Part shown: in pieces, positions 35,842-47,090 of the stretch | How the letters are laid out: each line of letters starts with the position of its first letter | Numbering within the stretch: position 1 is the first letter of the stretch | From: Pseudarthrobacter sp. NBSH8 | GTDB taxonomy: Bacteria > Actinomycetota > Actinomycetes > Actinomycetales > Micrococcaceae | Length of the DNA stretch: 64,000 bases | Direction of reading: 5' to 3' | Assembly (NCBI RefSeq): GCF_014217545.1 | Contig: NZ_CP043178.1 | Location: forward strand, 2,914,001-2,978,000 | The notes under the pieces: generated by a model | Told to the model about the DNA's origin: nothing | What the model saw: only the letters and a program-made list of their open reading frames with translations | The model's database searches: none | Program-made: the position numbers and the translations under genes

Positions 35842-35981
35842 AGAGACCTCTCCAAGCGGGTAAGCAAAGCATCAAGCCTACGGAGCCGCAGGGCCGATGG
35901 CCAATCAGGGTCCGGTCCCGTGGGGCATTTCAGGTCGCTGCGCGTGCCGCTGCGCGGCGGGACGGAACAGGTATCCGCGCC

Positions 35982-37505
35982 CTACGAACGCAACAGCGCC
36001 CGGAGCGTCTGAATGGTGTCGGCCTCCGCCGCCGTCTTGTCGTCGCGGTAACGCTTGACGCGTGCGAACCTCATCGCGATTCCGCCCGGATACCGCGAGG
36101 ATTGCTGCACGCCGTCGATCGCGATCTCAACCACCGTGATGGGCTCAACCCAGACGGTGCCCGCCGTTCGCCGCACCTCAAGCTCCTGGAACCTCTCGGT
36201 CTGCCAGCGCAGCAGCGCGTCGGTGAGTCCTTTGAAGGTCTTGCCCACCATTACGTAGCCGCCGGGTTCGCCGAACTCGCCGGTCGGGTCGAGGGCTCCC
36301 AGGTGCAGGTTCGAAAGCAGCCCGGTGCGGCGTCCCGATCCCCATTCGCAGGCGAGCACCACCAGGTCGTAGGTGAGCACCGGTTTCACTTTGATCCAGT
36401 TGGAGCCACGCCGGCCGGCCGCGTAGGCCGATCCGACCGCCTTCACCACCACGCCCTCATGGCCCGCGGCCAGCGCATCGCGCGAGACCCTCTCAGCAAC
36501 GGCCGCATCCGCCGTGATCTCCCCCGGGATCCGGTACCCGGGGGCGATGTGCTCGAGCACGCCGATGCGCGTCGACAGCGGCTCCTCAAGCAGGTCGCGC
36601 CCGTCAATGTGCAGCACGTCGAAGAACCACGGATGCAGCACTGTAGCGCGCACCGCATCCGCCCCGAACCGCGACATGGTCTCCTGGAACGGTCGGGGGC
36701 CGCCGTCCTCGTCGAGGGCGAGGGTCTCGCCGTCGAGGATCACATCACGTACCGGCAGTCCGCGCACCACCTCCACCACCTCGGGCAGCCTGTGGGTCAC
36801 CTCGGCCAGGGTGCGCGTGTAAATGCGCACATGGTCGCCGGCGCGATGCACCTGGATGCGCGCCCCGTCGAGCTTGTATTCCACGGATGCTTCCCCTGTT
36901 ACCTCAAGCGCCGCGCTGGCACTGGCCGCCGTTCCGGCGAGCATGGGCTGCACGGGACGGCCGACGACGAGGCCCACGTCGTCAAGCTCGGCCGCCGTAC
37001 CCGTGATGGCCAGCAGGGCGGTTTCGCCGAGATTGCCGGAGAGCATCGCGGCGCGGCGTACGGCGTCGACGGGCCGATCGGCGGCGCGGGCAACAGCATC
37101 CGTCAGCACACCCTCAAGCGCACCCGTTCGCAGTTCACCGAGCAGCACGCCGGCGATGAAGGCCTGTTCACGCTCTGTTGCCGCCGCAGTGACCATCCGG
37201 AGGGTCGCGGCGCGCTCCGCGGCTGATCCAGCGCCTGAGGTGGCAAGCAGCCGGTCCAGCGCAGCGTCGAGGTCGGACACCGTCAGGCTCGGCTCAGCGG
37301 CCGGCTCTCCCATGGCTGCCGTCATGCCGCGCCAGCCGATGCCGACGCGGCCTTGCCGAGGCTGGGCGATAAGCAAGCCGACGGCCGTCGCGATGTCCAC
37401 TGGCTCGAGCCTGCGCAGGAGATCGGCCAGTGCGTCGACCTTCGCGAGCCGGGAGCGGGTGGACGCGACGGTATCCGAGGTTTTCACGAGCTCATCGAGC
37501 AACAT
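35982..37505 (-). CDS. ligB: ATP-dependent DNA ligase, LigB type
   Basis: 507 aa from ATG 37505 (MLLDELVKTSDTVASTRSRLAK), a better family start than the open frame's beginning at 37619. An N-terminal helical DNA-binding domain precedes the nucleotidyltransferase motif 'EYKLDGARIQVHR', whose Lys is adenylated. Further motifs are 'VILDGETLAL', 'EGVVVKAVGSAY' and 'WIKVKP', then the OB domain. Actinobacterial LigB is an accessory ligase beside the essential NAD-dependent LigA. Confidence 0.92.
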   Translation of the reverse strand: MLLDELVKTSDTVASTRSRLAKVDALADLLRRLEPVDIATAVGLLIAQPRQGRVGIGWRGMTAAMGEPAAEPSLTVSDLDAALDRLLATSGAGSAAERAATLRMVTAAATEREQAFIAGVLLGELRTGALEGVLTDAVARAADRPVDAVRRAAMLSGNLGETALLAITGTAAELDDVGLVVGRPVQPMLAGTAASASAALEVTGEASVEYKLDGARIQVHRAGDHVRIYTRTLAEVTHRLPEVVEVVRGLPVRDVILDGETLALDEDGGPRPFQETMSRFGADAVRATVLHPWFFDVLHIDGRDLLEEPLSTRIGVLEHIAPGYRIPGEITADAAVAERVSRDALAAGHEGVVVKAVGSAYAAGRRGSNWIKVKPVLTYDLVVLACEWGSGRRTGLLSNLHLGALDPTGEFGEPGGYVMVGKTFKGLTDALLRWQTERFQELEVRRTAGTVWVEPITVVEIAIDGVQQSSRYPGGIAMRFARVKRYRDDKTAAEADTIQTLRALLRS

Positions 37506-37622
37506 GGCATCAGTCTGCCACGTTCGGCAGCGGCGTCCTCCTCCATTCGCTGCCATGAAACGCACGGACATGCCGGGCGCATAGGGCGGCAAAGCGGGCC
37601 GCAGGTGAGCTGTGAGCACAAA

Positions 37623-37650
37623 AACCGGCCCAGCCGAGGCTGGACCGGTT
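37623..37650 (-). terminator. Terminator of the groES-groEL operon
   Basis: A GC-rich stem (AACCGG-T-CCAGCC with its complement on the minus strand) is followed by TTTTTG, about 20 bp after the groEL stop. Confidence 0.8.
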
Positions 37651-37671
37651 CTTTATGAGGAGACGCGGGAA

Positions 37672-39294
<1,623 letters not shown>

Positions 39295-39359
39295 TCAAGA
39301 CAGAACCCCGCACAGCTGACCAGCGGAATGCATGATCAGCGGCACGGGGATCCAAAGAG

Positions 39360-39653
39360 TTACTTTACGACGATCGCCAGAACGTCGCGGGCGGACAGCA
39401 CGAGGTACTCGTTGCCACCGGTCTTGACTTCGGTTCCACCGTACTTGGAGTAGATAACAACGTCGCCAACGGCTACGTCGACAGGGACGCGGTTGCCGTC
39501 TTCGAAGCGGCCGGGGCCTACTGCAACAACTTCACCCTCCTGCGGCTTCTCCTGTGCGGAGTCCGGGATAACCAGGCCGGAAGCCGTGGTCTGCTCGGCT
39601 TCGAGCGGGCGGACAACAATACGATCCTCAAGAGGCTTAATAGAGACCGACAC
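39360..39653 (-). CDS. groES: Co-chaperonin GroES
   Basis: 97 aa from GTG 39653 ([21 protein letters not shown]), preceded by GGAGAGG. The mobile loop is '[29 protein letters not shown]' and the C-terminal strand '[15 protein letters not shown]'. It caps GroEL. The frame is open further upstream to 39773, but that part has no GroES similarity and runs toward the CIRCE operators. Confidence 0.96.
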   Translation of the reverse strand: MSVSIKPLEDRIVVRPLEAEQTTASGLVIPDSAQEKPQEGEVVAVGPGRFEDGNRVPVDVAVGDVVIYSKYGGTEVKTGGNEYLVLSARDVLAIVVK

Positions 39654-39766
39654 TCGGACCTCTCCTTCTACGTCAGCGAAATTTGTGGACAGTTGAGCTG
39701 TTTCGCCGTGGCTGGCTAACCGTCGTCGCGGTGCCGGCAGCAGCCTGGCTGGCAGCTCGTCATGTG

Positions 39767-39793
39767 TTAGCACCCTCCTAGGGAGAGTGCTAA
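39767..39793. promoter_or_regulatory. CIRCE operator 1 (HrcA site)
   Basis: TTAGCACCC-N9-GAGTGCTAA matches the CIRCE consensus TTAGCACTC-N9-GAGTGCTAA with one mismatch, upstream of groES. Confidence 0.92.
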
Positions 39794-39812
39794 TGATGAC
39801 TCTATGTTTTGG

Positions 39813-39839
39813 TTAGCACTCGGTCAAGGCGAGTGCCAG
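39813..39839. promoter_or_regulatory. CIRCE operator 2 (HrcA site)
   Basis: TTAGCACTC-N9-GAGTGCCAG has a perfect left arm and two mismatches in the right arm. It lies 46 bp from CIRCE 1 (start to start); paired CIRCE sites are common upstream of groESL. Confidence 0.85.
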
Positions 39840-39864
39840 AATTATGTCTCCGGCGAACAGCCTG

Positions 39865-40248
39865 TTACCGGCCGGTGAGGTCCTCGAGATCGACGTCCTC
39901 GTCGCCGTCGTCCCCTTCATCGGCTGTGCCCCGCCGCAGATACAGCACCACGGCGCCGCCCACGGCAGCCAGCAGTGAGACCACCAGCAGGATGATGCCG
40001 CCTACGCGTGCCCCGGCGTAGAGCCCGCGAATCTCCCCTGCTTCGTCCGTGGCGTCCTGGATGTTATTGCCGCCCACTGAGTAGACAGTGGCGTTGAACG
40101 TGTCCAGGAAGAAGATGATCACGAGCAGCGCAACGCAGACAACGGCCACTGCGGATCCTGCAATCAGCGCGGGGCGGGCGAACTTCACCAGGTCCGGTTT
40201 ACTGGTTTGGGGTAGTCCGGACGGCTGGGTGCCTGCACTGTCTTCCAT
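39865..40248 (-). CDS. Small membrane protein of unknown function
   Basis: About 127 aa from ATG 40248 (MEDSAGTQPSGLPQ). Two transmembrane helices ('ALIAGSAVAVVCVALLVIIFFL' and 'VGGIILLVVSLLAAVGGAVVLYL') flank a ~40-residue external loop. The C-terminal tail is strongly acidic (DEGDDGDEDVDLEDL). I do not recognise the family. It is divergent from the methyltransferase gene at 40304. Confidence 0.7.
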   Translation of the reverse strand: MEDSAGTQPSGLPQTSKPDLVKFARPALIAGSAVAVVCVALLVIIFFLDTFNATVYSVGGNNIQDATDEAGEIRGLYAGARVGGIILLVVSLLAAVGGAVVLYLRRGTADEGDDGDEDVDLEDLTGR

Positions 40249-40303
40249 GCCTTCAACCCTAGCGGGATCTGGCCACCGGGCCACCTCCACTAGGCTTGAA
40301 CCC

Positions 40304-41533
40304 ATGGCTCAAGCACCGCAGGACCAGATCGCCCCACTGCTCACGAGCGAAGGCTGGGAGCTCCTGGCGTCCCTGGGCCCGTACCGGGAGGACAAGGCGT
40401 TCGAGCTCAACGCGGCCCTCCGCAAGGCCGGCCACTCCCCTGCATTGGTCTCCGCCGTCCTCACCCAGTCCCGGCTCCGCACCAAGGCCGAGCTGAAGTT
40501 CGGCGAGTTCGCCCGGAGCATGCTCTTCACGCAGGCCGGGCTGGAACAGGCCACGCGTCTTACGGTCGCGGCAAGGCATGCCGAGCGCTTTGCGCAGGCC
40601 GGCGTCCGCCATGTGGCCGACCTTGGGTGTGGCCTTGCCGCGGATTCCCTGGCCCTGGCCTCAATGGATATCACGGTCACGGCCGTGGAAATGGACGAAA
40701 CCACCGCCGCCTGCGCCACGGTCAACCTGATCCCCTTCCCCAACGCCACGGTGGTGCATTCGGACGCCACCACCGTACCTTTGGACGGGGTCGACGGCGT
40801 CTGGCTGGATCCCGCACGCCGCGTCACCTCCACTTCGGGTACCAAGCGGATCTGGGATCCTGAGGCGTTCTCACCGCCCCTGTCATTTGTGGAATCACTC
40901 GCGGCCACCGGGCGCGCGGTTGGCGTCAAAATGGGCCCCGGCATGCCGCACGAGTCTGTTCCCGCTGGCTGCGAGGCGCAGTGGATATCGGTGGGCGGCG
41001 ACGTCACCGAGGTGGCCCTGTGGTTCAACTCCGTGCGCCGGCCCGGAATCCGCCGGGCCGCGCTGCTGCTTGGCCCGCAGGGTGCCGCCGAGCTGACCAG
41101 CGCTGACGACTTCGACGGCGGTCCCGCGGCGCCGGTGGGTCCGGCGGAGGGCTACCTGTATGAGCCCGATGGTGCGGTGATCCGCGCCGGCCTGGTGGCC
41201 GACGTCGCGCTTCAATTGGGCGGGCACCTGCTGGACGAGCACATCGCCTACATCTGCGCTCCGGAACTGGTGGACACGCCCTTCGCCCGGGCGTACAAGG
41301 TCCTGGAGGTGATGCCGTACAACGTCAAGGCGCTCAAGGCCTGGGTGAAGGAGAACGGCATCACGGTGCTGGACATCAAAAAGCGCGGCACGTCGGTAAC
41401 CCCGGAGGAACTGCGCAAGCAGCTGTTCGCCGGCAACAAAGGTGCCGGCAAGAAGGCCGGACAAAAAACAGCCACCCTGGTCCTGACCCGTATTGGGGAG
41501 GATCGGGTGGCCATCTCGGTGGAACCGGCCTGA
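40304..41533 (+). CDS. SAM-dependent methyltransferase with THUMP-like domain
   Basis: 409 aa from ATG 40304 (MAQAPQDQIAPLLTSEGWELL). The frame is open upstream, but ATG 40304 starts at the family's N-terminus. The SAM-binding motif is 'HVADLGCGLAADSLALA' and a later motif is 'GVWLDPARR'. The C-terminal ~80 residues ('ALKAWVKENGITVLDIKKRG', 'ATLVLTRIGEDRVAI') are the THUMP-like domain seen in actinobacterial methyltransferases, which points to an RNA substrate. The exact target is unknown. Confidence 0.85.
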   Translation: MAQAPQDQIAPLLTSEGWELLASLGPYREDKAFELNAALRKAGHSPALVSAVLTQSRLRTKAELKFGEFARSMLFTQAGLEQATRLTVAARHAERFAQAGVRHVADLGCGLAADSLALASMDITVTAVEMDETTAACATVNLIPFPNATVVHSDATTVPLDGVDGVWLDPARRVTSTSGTKRIWDPEAFSPPLSFVESLAATGRAVGVKMGPGMPHESVPAGCEAQWISVGGDVTEVALWFNSVRRPGIRRAALLLGPQGAAELTSADDFDGGPAAPVGPAEGYLYEPDGAVIRAGLVADVALQLGGHLLDEHIAYICAPELVDTPFARAYKVLEVMPYNVKALKAWVKENGITVLDIKKRGTSVTPEELRKQLFAGNKGAGKKAGQKTATLVLTRIGEDRVAISVEPA

Positions 41534-41560
41534 GGCAGCGAACGCTCCCGAGACCGGGCC

Positions 41561-42379
41561 CTACTGGGCGCGCATAAAGTCTTCGGCGGCCCGGACCTGC
41601 TCGTCGGTGGGCCGCAGGCCGGTATAGAGCACAAACTGCTCGAGCGCCTGGATGGTGGCCACCTCGGCGCCCGTGATCACCTGTTTCCCGGCGGCCCGGG
41701 CGGCCTTGATCAGCGGCGTCTCGGCCGGTAGCGCCACAACGTCGAACACCACTTTGGCTGCCGCGATGGCATCTTCCGGGAAGGACAGGGAGTCCACCTC
41801 CGGACCGCCCGCCATACCAATGGGAGTGACGTTGATGATCAGGTCCGCGGTGCCGCCGTCGAGCGTTGCCCGCCACTGGAACCCGTACTGCTCAGCGAGC
41901 GCCCGGCCGGTGTCTTCGTTCCGGGCGATGACCGTGACGTCCGTGAAGCCGGCGTCGCGCAGGGCCGCGACGGTGGCCTTGGCCATGCCGCCGGCGCCCT
42001 GGACCAGCACCGAGTAATCCGCAGGGACGGCGTTGCCGGCGAGGAGCTGTTCGATGGCGGTGTAGTCGGTGTTGTAGGCCAACAGACGTCCGTCCGTGTT
42101 CACGATGGTGTTGACCGAATTTATGGCTTTGGCGGAGGGATCCAGCTCATCCACGAGGGCCATGACGTCCTCCTTGTACGGCATGGACACCGCGCAGCCG
42201 CGGATGCCCAGGCCCCTGACGCCGGCGATCGCCTGGGCCAGGTCGGTGGGGGCGAAGGCCTTGTAGATCCAGTTCAGATCCAGCTGGTCGTACAGGTGGT
42301 TGTGGAACCGCGTCCCATTATTGCTGGGCCGGGCCGACAGCGAAATACACAAGGTCATGTCTTTATTTAGAATGGGCAC
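41561..42379 (-). CDS. Shikimate 5-dehydrogenase family protein
   Basis: 272 aa. The substrate-binding N-domain has 'ISLSARPSNNGTRFHN', 'SMPYKEDV' (catalytic Lys) and 'YNTDYTA' (Asp). The NAD(P) domain has 'VQGAGGMAKATVAAL'. It interconverts 3-dehydroshikimate and shikimate, or quinate. The 'SARPSNNG' start differs from classical AroE (xSxSPxxHN), so it may be a catabolic or YdiB/SDI-type paralogue rather than the biosynthetic enzyme. It converges with the methyltransferase gene. Confidence 0.85.
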   Translation of the reverse strand: MPILNKDMTLCISLSARPSNNGTRFHNHLYDQLDLNWIYKAFAPTDLAQAIAGVRGLGIRGCAVSMPYKEDVMALVDELDPSAKAINSVNTIVNTDGRLLAYNTDYTAIEQLLAGNAVPADYSVLVQGAGGMAKATVAALRDAGFTDVTVIARNEDTGRALAEQYGFQWRATLDGGTADLIINVTPIGMAGGPEVDSLSFPEDAIAAAKVVFDVVALPAETPLIKAARAAGKQVITGAEVATIQALEQFVLYTGLRPTDEQVRAAEDFMRAQ

Positions 42380-42429
42380 CTGTCCATTAAACCGCCGTTG
42401 ACCGATTCGGCGATGTGATGCGGGCCAAG

Positions 42430-44151
42430 TTACGGGCAGCCTGTCCCGGCCGGATAGCTTCCGACGGCGGCGGGCAGCTTTCCCGGTGCAGTCGCCTTGC
42501 CTGCCAGCACGGCAACGAGGGCGTCAAAGGCACCCGGTGTCCGGCCGTAGAGCGCAATTTTCACCGGAGCGCTGGAATCCTGCAGCGGCCACGGCGCATC
42601 CAGTGCGACAGCGATATCGCCCCCGACCGGACGGCCGGCGTAACCGATGAGGCTGACCAGTGGGCCCGCCCCGGTGCCGAGCCCGGCCTTCGCCGCGGCA
42701 GCCTCAAACCGTGCCCTGTCTTGCGGTGATCCGCCCGCGATCCGGATGCTTCCCTGGACTATTGGCGCGCCGCAGTGTCCGGACAGAACTGTGACGGCGC
42801 CCGCGGAGACCCGCGCCGAGATATCGCCGCCGCTGCCGGGCGCTGCGCTGGCGGGGGCCGAGCCGGCGGGCGGCGAGGTGACGCGGCCGCGCCAAATCAT
42901 CATGGTGGCCACCCGGATGGCTGCTTCGTCCAGGCGCGCCGCGGGCAGTGTTCGGGCCGCCACGGCGCTCACGATGGCCGTGTGGGCCTGCCCCACATCC
43001 GTCGGCATCAGCAGCAGGTCCGCGCCGGCAGCCAGCGCCGCCGTTGCTGCGGAGCCGCCAGGGTATTGCTTTTGGACTGCCCCCATATTGAGGGCATCGG
43101 TTACGGCCACACCCTTGAAACCCATGCCGCGCAAGGCAGCGTAGGCGGGGCCGGACAACGACGCCGGGACGCCCGGTTCCAGGGCCGGTACGGCGATGTG
43201 CCCGGTCATAACCATCGGCACACCGGCGACGATGGCTGCCCGGAACGGCTTCCAGTCCCGGGCCTCGAGCTCCGCAATGCCCGCGGGCTGCACCGGAAGT
43301 TCCTGGTGCGAGTCAACCGTCACGGAGCCGTGGCCCGGGAAGTGTTTGAGGGCCGGCAGGACGCCTGCCTCCTGCATGCCCTGTGAGAACCCCACTGCCA
43401 GCGCTCCCGCTGCGTCCGGGTTGCCGGACATTGACCGGGCACCGATGGTTGGATCTGCGGGGCCGATGGTCACGTCAGCAACGGGCGCGAAGGCCACGGT
43501 GAAGCCCAGCGACCCGACCTCCGCGGCCAGGCCGCGGCCTGCATCCTTGGCGAGCGGCACATTTGCGGCGGCTCCGTAGCTCAAGGCTGTTGGCCATTCG
43601 GTCAGGGGCGCACCGAGCCGCGCTACGATCCCGCCTTCCTGGTCGACGCCGATGAGCCCGGGCCAGGGCCTGCCGTCGGCTTTTGCGGCCTGGGCCAGCC
43701 GGGCGTTGACCGTCGCCATGGCGACCGGATCCGCCTGGCCGCGGGCGTCGAGCGGGACGTTGTCGCCCATGATGATGGACCCGGCCAGATGGAGGCGTTC
43801 AATGGTCGCGGCCTGGGCTTCGGCGTCGGTACCGGCATACAGCGGAATCAGCACCTGACCGGCTTTCTGCTCCACCGACATCGCCGCCACGGCGGCAGCG
43901 GCGGCATCCTGGTCCCGCTGTTCAGGGCCCCAGCCCAGCGGCAGCAGCCCGGTGTCAGGTGAAGGGGAAGCGGACGGAGGTGCCGTCGTCGGACGCTCTG
44001 ATCCCGGGGTCGACGCCGGCGCGGGGCTGGAGGTCGCCGGGGTGGTGGTGGGAACCGCCGTGCAGGCCGTCGTAGCGGCCACGGCGGCGGCCGCGAAAAA
44101 GAGGGTGGATTTGTGAATACACTCACGGCTCCATATGAACAAGGCCATCAA
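42430..44151 (-). CDS. GH3 lipoprotein, putative beta-N-acetylhexosaminidase (NagZ type)
   Basis: About 573 aa. A signal peptide with lipobox ATTAC (Cys ~residue 30) is followed by a Pro/Ser/Thr-rich linker and the GH3 barrel: 'LIGVDQEGGIVARLG', 'ALKHFPGHGSVTVDSH' (the NagZ-type His/Asp loop) and 'VAVTDALNMGA' (Asp nucleophile). A C-terminal domain completes the protein. It should remove terminal beta-GlcNAc from peptidoglycan or chitin fragments at the cell surface. The start is uncertain: the frame opens at 44151, and a GTG about 15 codons later would give a more usual signal peptide. Confidence 0.88.
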   Translation of the reverse strand: MMALFIWSRECIHKSTLFFAAAAVAATTACTAVPTTTPATSSPAPASTPGSERPTTAPPSASPSPDTGLLPLGWGPEQRDQDAAAAAVAAMSVEQKAGQVLIPLYAGTDAEAQAATIERLHLAGSIIMGDNVPLDARGQADPVAMATVNARLAQAAKADGRPWPGLIGVDQEGGIVARLGAPLTEWPTALSYGAAANVPLAKDAGRGLAAEVGSLGFTVAFAPVADVTIGPADPTIGARSMSGNPDAAGALAVGFSQGMQEAGVLPALKHFPGHGSVTVDSHQELPVQPAGIAELEARDWKPFRAAIVAGVPMVMTGHIAVPALEPGVPASLSGPAYAALRGMGFKGVAVTDALNMGAVQKQYPGGSAATAALAAGADLLLMPTDVGQAHTAIVSAVAARTLPAARLDEAAIRVATMMIWRGRVTSPPAGSAPASAAPGSGGDISARVSAGAVTVLSGHCGAPIVQGSIRIAGGSPQDRARFEAAAAKAGLGTGAGPLVSLIGYAGRPVGGDIAVALDAPWPLQDSSAPVKIALYGRTPGAFDALVAVLAGKATAPGKLPAAVGSYPAGTGCP

Positions 44152-44222
44152 GACGATGCTACCCCTGGACTAGACTTGAACGCGGCGCGTGCCCAGTGAT
44201 ATCCGAACAGTTAGGGGAACGC

Positions 44223-45374
44223 ATGAAGATTGATTTCGCTTCATCGAAGCAATCAACTCTTGGTGTGGAATGGGAGCTGGCGCTGGTGGACGGCCAGACC
44301 GGTGAACTGGCATCGGTCGCCAACGAAGTGCTCAGCGGCGTGGTTGCCAAGCACCCCGAACTCAACGAAGACGACGAGCACCCGCACATCAAGCAAGAAC
44401 TCCTGCTCAACACCGTTGAGCTGGTCACCGGCATCTGCGAAACTGCCGCCGAAGCCAAGGAGGACCTCAACCGGTCCCTGGCCGCGGTGCGCGAAATCAC
44501 CGACCCCATGGGCGTGGAGGCTTTCTGCGCCGGCAGCCACCCGTTCAGCCCGCCGCAGCTGCAGCCCGTGACGGACAAAGCCCGGTACGCCAAGCTGATC
44601 GACCGTACGCAGTGGTGGGGCCGGCAAATGGTCATCTATGGTGTGCACGTCCACGTGGGCCTGGACCGGCGCGAAAAGGCACTCCCCGTCCTGGATGGCC
44701 TGGTCAACTACTTCCCGCACTTCCAGGCGCTCTCGGCGTCGAGCCCGTTCTGGGGCGGCGAGGACACCGGCTACGCGTCGCACCGCGCCCTGATGTTCCA
44801 GCAGCTGCCGACCGCGGGCCTGCCCTTCCAGTTCCCGTCCTGGGGCGAATACGAGTCCTACGTCCAGGACATGTTCACCACCGGCGTTATTGACACCCTG
44901 TCCGAGATCCGCTGGGACATCCGGCCGGTTCCCAACCTCGGCACCATCGAAATGCGCATCTGCGACGGCCTGGCCACCCTGGAGGAAGTGGGCGCGATTG
45001 CCGCCCTCACCCAGTGCCTGGTGGATGAATTCTCCACCACCCTGGACAACGGCGGCACCATCCCCACCATGCCGCCGTGGCACGTCCAGGAGAACAAGTG
45101 GCGTGCCGCCCGCTACGGCATGGAGGCCATCATCATCCTCGACGCCGCCGGCAACGAACGGCTGGTCACCGACCACCTCCTGGAGACCCTGAACCGGCTT
45201 GAGCCAGTGGCCGCGAAGCTCGGCTGCCCCGACGAACTGGCAGACGTCGAAAAGATCATCCGCCGCGGCGCAGGGTACCAGCGGCAGCGCCGGGTCGCTG
45301 CCGAGCACGGCGGCGACCTGCAGGCCGTGGTGCTGGACCTGGTCAAGCAGATGCGGAACGGGCCCACGGGGTAA
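44223..45374 (+). CDS. Glutamate--cysteine ligase / carboxylate-amine ligase (GCS2, YbdK family)
   Basis: 383 aa from ATG 44223 (MKIDFASSKQSTLGVEWELALVD), preceded by AGGGGAA. Family signatures are 'LGVEWELALVD', 'GSHPFSP', 'MVIYGVHVHVGL' and 'IEMRICDG'. These enzymes couple Glu to Cys with weak activity. The host makes mycothiol rather than glutathione as far as this window shows (mshA, ino1), so another amine substrate is possible. It is divergent from the GH3 gene. Confidence 0.88.
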   Translation: MKIDFASSKQSTLGVEWELALVDGQTGELASVANEVLSGVVAKHPELNEDDEHPHIKQELLLNTVELVTGICETAAEAKEDLNRSLAAVREITDPMGVEAFCAGSHPFSPPQLQPVTDKARYAKLIDRTQWWGRQMVIYGVHVHVGLDRREKALPVLDGLVNYFPHFQALSASSPFWGGEDTGYASHRALMFQQLPTAGLPFQFPSWGEYESYVQDMFTTGVIDTLSEIRWDIRPVPNLGTIEMRICDGLATLEEVGAIAALTQCLVDEFSTTLDNGGTIPTMPPWHVQENKWRAARYGMEAIIILDAAGNERLVTDHLLETLNRLEPVAAKLGCPDELADVEKIIRRGAGYQRQRRVAAEHGGDLQAVVLDLVKQMRNGPTG

Positions 45375-45410
45375 TCCCCACCCGTTGCTCTATCAGCGGG
45401 GCAGTCAGCT

Positions 45411-45435
45411 GGGCGGTCAGGCGGGGCGGTCAGGC
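45411..45435. repeat. Short tandem duplication at the 3' end of tsaD
   Basis: GGGCGGTCAGGC occurs twice with a 13-bp period, overlapping the tsaD stop (45430-45432). Probably replication slippage; no function suggested. Confidence 0.7.
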
Positions 45436-46554
45436 GGGGAGTGACACCGCGGTGACCGGCATCGAGGAGTCGGGGGCGAAGCGGATGCCGCTGGGCCCGA
45501 TCCCGGCCATCACCAGCTGGGCACCGAGGGCCGCCACCATGGCGCCGTTGTCCGTGCACAGCTCCAGCGGCGGCACATGGAGCTTGATTCCGGCGGACGC
45601 ACAGCGCTGACCGGTGAGTTCCCGCAGCCTGGAGTTGGCGGCCACTCCCCCGCCTAAGAGAACGTCTTTGATGCCATGCTCGCGGCAGGCCAGGACGGCC
45701 TTGGACGTGATGACGTCCACCACCGCTTCCTGGAAGGCTGCGGCGACGTCGGCCACCGGCACCTCTTCGCCGCGGGCCTCGAACTGCTCGACGCACCGCG
45801 CCACTGCCGTCTTCAGGCCGCTGAAGGACCAGTCGTAGCGGTGCTTTCCCGGCTCCTCGGCGGTGCCCATGTACTTGGGCTGGCTGAGGCCGCGCGGGAA
45901 ACGGATGGCTTTGGGGTTGCCGGTGCGGGCGAGCTTGTCGATGGCCGGGCCGCCCGGGTAGCCGAGGCCCAGGATGCGGGCCACCTTGTCGTAGGCTTCG
46001 CCGGCGGCGTCGTCGATGGTGCAGCCGAGGAGCTGGACGTCGCTGGTGATGCTGTCGATCTTCAGGATCTCGGTGTGCCCGCCGGAGACCAGCAGGGCAC
46101 CCAGGTTCTCCGGGAGACGGCCGGCGTGGCCGAGCCCAACCGCAGCACCCGCAGCAGCACCGCCGTCGGGGTTTACGTCCAGCAGCCCGACGCCGACATG
46201 CGCCACCAGGTGGTTGATGGCATACAGCGGCTTGCCGGTGGCCACGGCCAAAGCCTTCGCGGCGCAGACCCCCACCATCAGGGCGCCTGCCAGCCCGGGG
46301 CCGGAGGTGACGGCAATGGCGTCCACGTCCTCCAGCGGCACGTCGGCGTCGGCCAGGGCCTGCCGCAGAGTGGGCACAAAGGCATCAAGGTGTGCGCGGG
46401 AGGCGATCTCGGGGATCACGCCGCCGAAGCGGACGTGCTCGTCCATCGAGGAGGACACCGTGTTGGTGAGCAGCGTGGTGCCGCGGACGATGCCCACACC
46501 GGTTTCGTCGCAGGAGGATTCGATGCCCAGCACCAGGGGCTGCGAGCGGTTCAT
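45430..46554 (-). CDS. tsaD: tRNA N6-threonylcarbamoyladenosine transferase TsaD
   Basis: 374 aa. The ASKHA fold is shown by '[16 protein letters not shown]', the metal site '[11 protein letters not shown]' (H-x3-H), '[11 protein letters not shown]' and '[13 protein letters not shown]'. TsaD transfers the threonylcarbamoyl group to A37 of ANN-decoding tRNAs with TsaB and TsaE, both encoded in the same operon. It overlaps rimI by 4 bp. Confidence 0.97.
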   Translation of the reverse strand: MNRSQPLVLGIESSCDETGVGIVRGTTLLTNTVSSSMDEHVRFGGVIPEIASRAHLDAFVPTLRQALADADVPLEDVDAIAVTSGPGLAGALMVGVCAAKALAVATGKPLYAINHLVAHVGVGLLDVNPDGGAAAGAAVGLGHAGRLPENLGALLVSGGHTEILKIDSITSDVQLLGCTIDDAAGEAYDKVARILGLGYPGGPAIDKLARTGNPKAIRFPRGLSQPKYMGTAEEPGKHRYDWSFSGLKTAVARCVEQFEARGEEVPVADVAAAFQEAVVDVITSKAVLACREHGIKDVLLGGGVAANSRLRELTGQRCASAGIKLHVPPLELCTDNGAMVAALGAQLVMAGIGPSGIRFAPDSSMPVTAVSLPA

Positions 46555-47090
46555 GCTTTGCCTGCTTCTGTTGTGGGGTCCGGGGCCGCTGCCGGGTCGG
46601 CTGGTGCGGGGGCTGTGCCTTCGGGGACCAGTTGCAGCCGCATGATCAGGGCGTCAACGCCGTCGCGGTAATACCCGCGGCGGACATGGATCTGTTCGAA
46701 GCCGAACCGCACGTACAGCTGCTGCGCCCGGGGATTGTCCGCACGGACCTCCAGGAGGACGTCCGCTGCTCCCCGGTGCCGGGCTTCGTCAACCAGCCGG
46801 GTCAGGAGTGTTAAGCCGATACCCCTGCCTTCGAATTCAGGCACCACGGCGATGGTCTGGACATCCGCGACGGGCTCGATGCACATCAGGCCGGCGTACC
46901 CCACAATGTCCCCGCCACTTTCCGCCACCAGGTACCGGCGCGTTTCGTGCTGGGACAGTTCGGACAGGAACATGTGCAGCGGCCACGCGTCCGCCGGGAA
47001 CAGCCGCTGCTCCAGAGCGTCCACTGCGGGCACGTCTTCGAGGGTCATATCCCGGATGACCACTCCGTCTGCGCTGGTAGGCATGCTCAC
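46551..47090 (-). CDS. rimI: Ribosomal-protein-alanine N-acetyltransferase RimI
   Basis: 179-aa GNAT protein with '[21 protein letters not shown]' at the start, '[18 protein letters not shown]' (acetyl-CoA loop) and '[14 protein letters not shown]' (RimI C-terminal signature). Acetylates N-terminal alanine, classically of ribosomal protein S18. It lies between tsaB and tsaD with 4-bp overlaps. A Pro/Ala-rich tail is added at the C-terminus. Confidence 0.93.
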   Translation of the reverse strand: MSMPTSADGVVIRDMTLEDVPAVDALEQRLFPADAWPLHMFLSELSQHETRRYLVAESGGDIVGYAGLMCIEPVADVQTIAVVPEFEGRGIGLTLLTRLVDEARHRGAADVLLEVRADNPRAQQLYVRFGFEQIHVRRGYYRDGVDALIMRLQLVPEGTAPAPADPAAAPDPTTEAGKA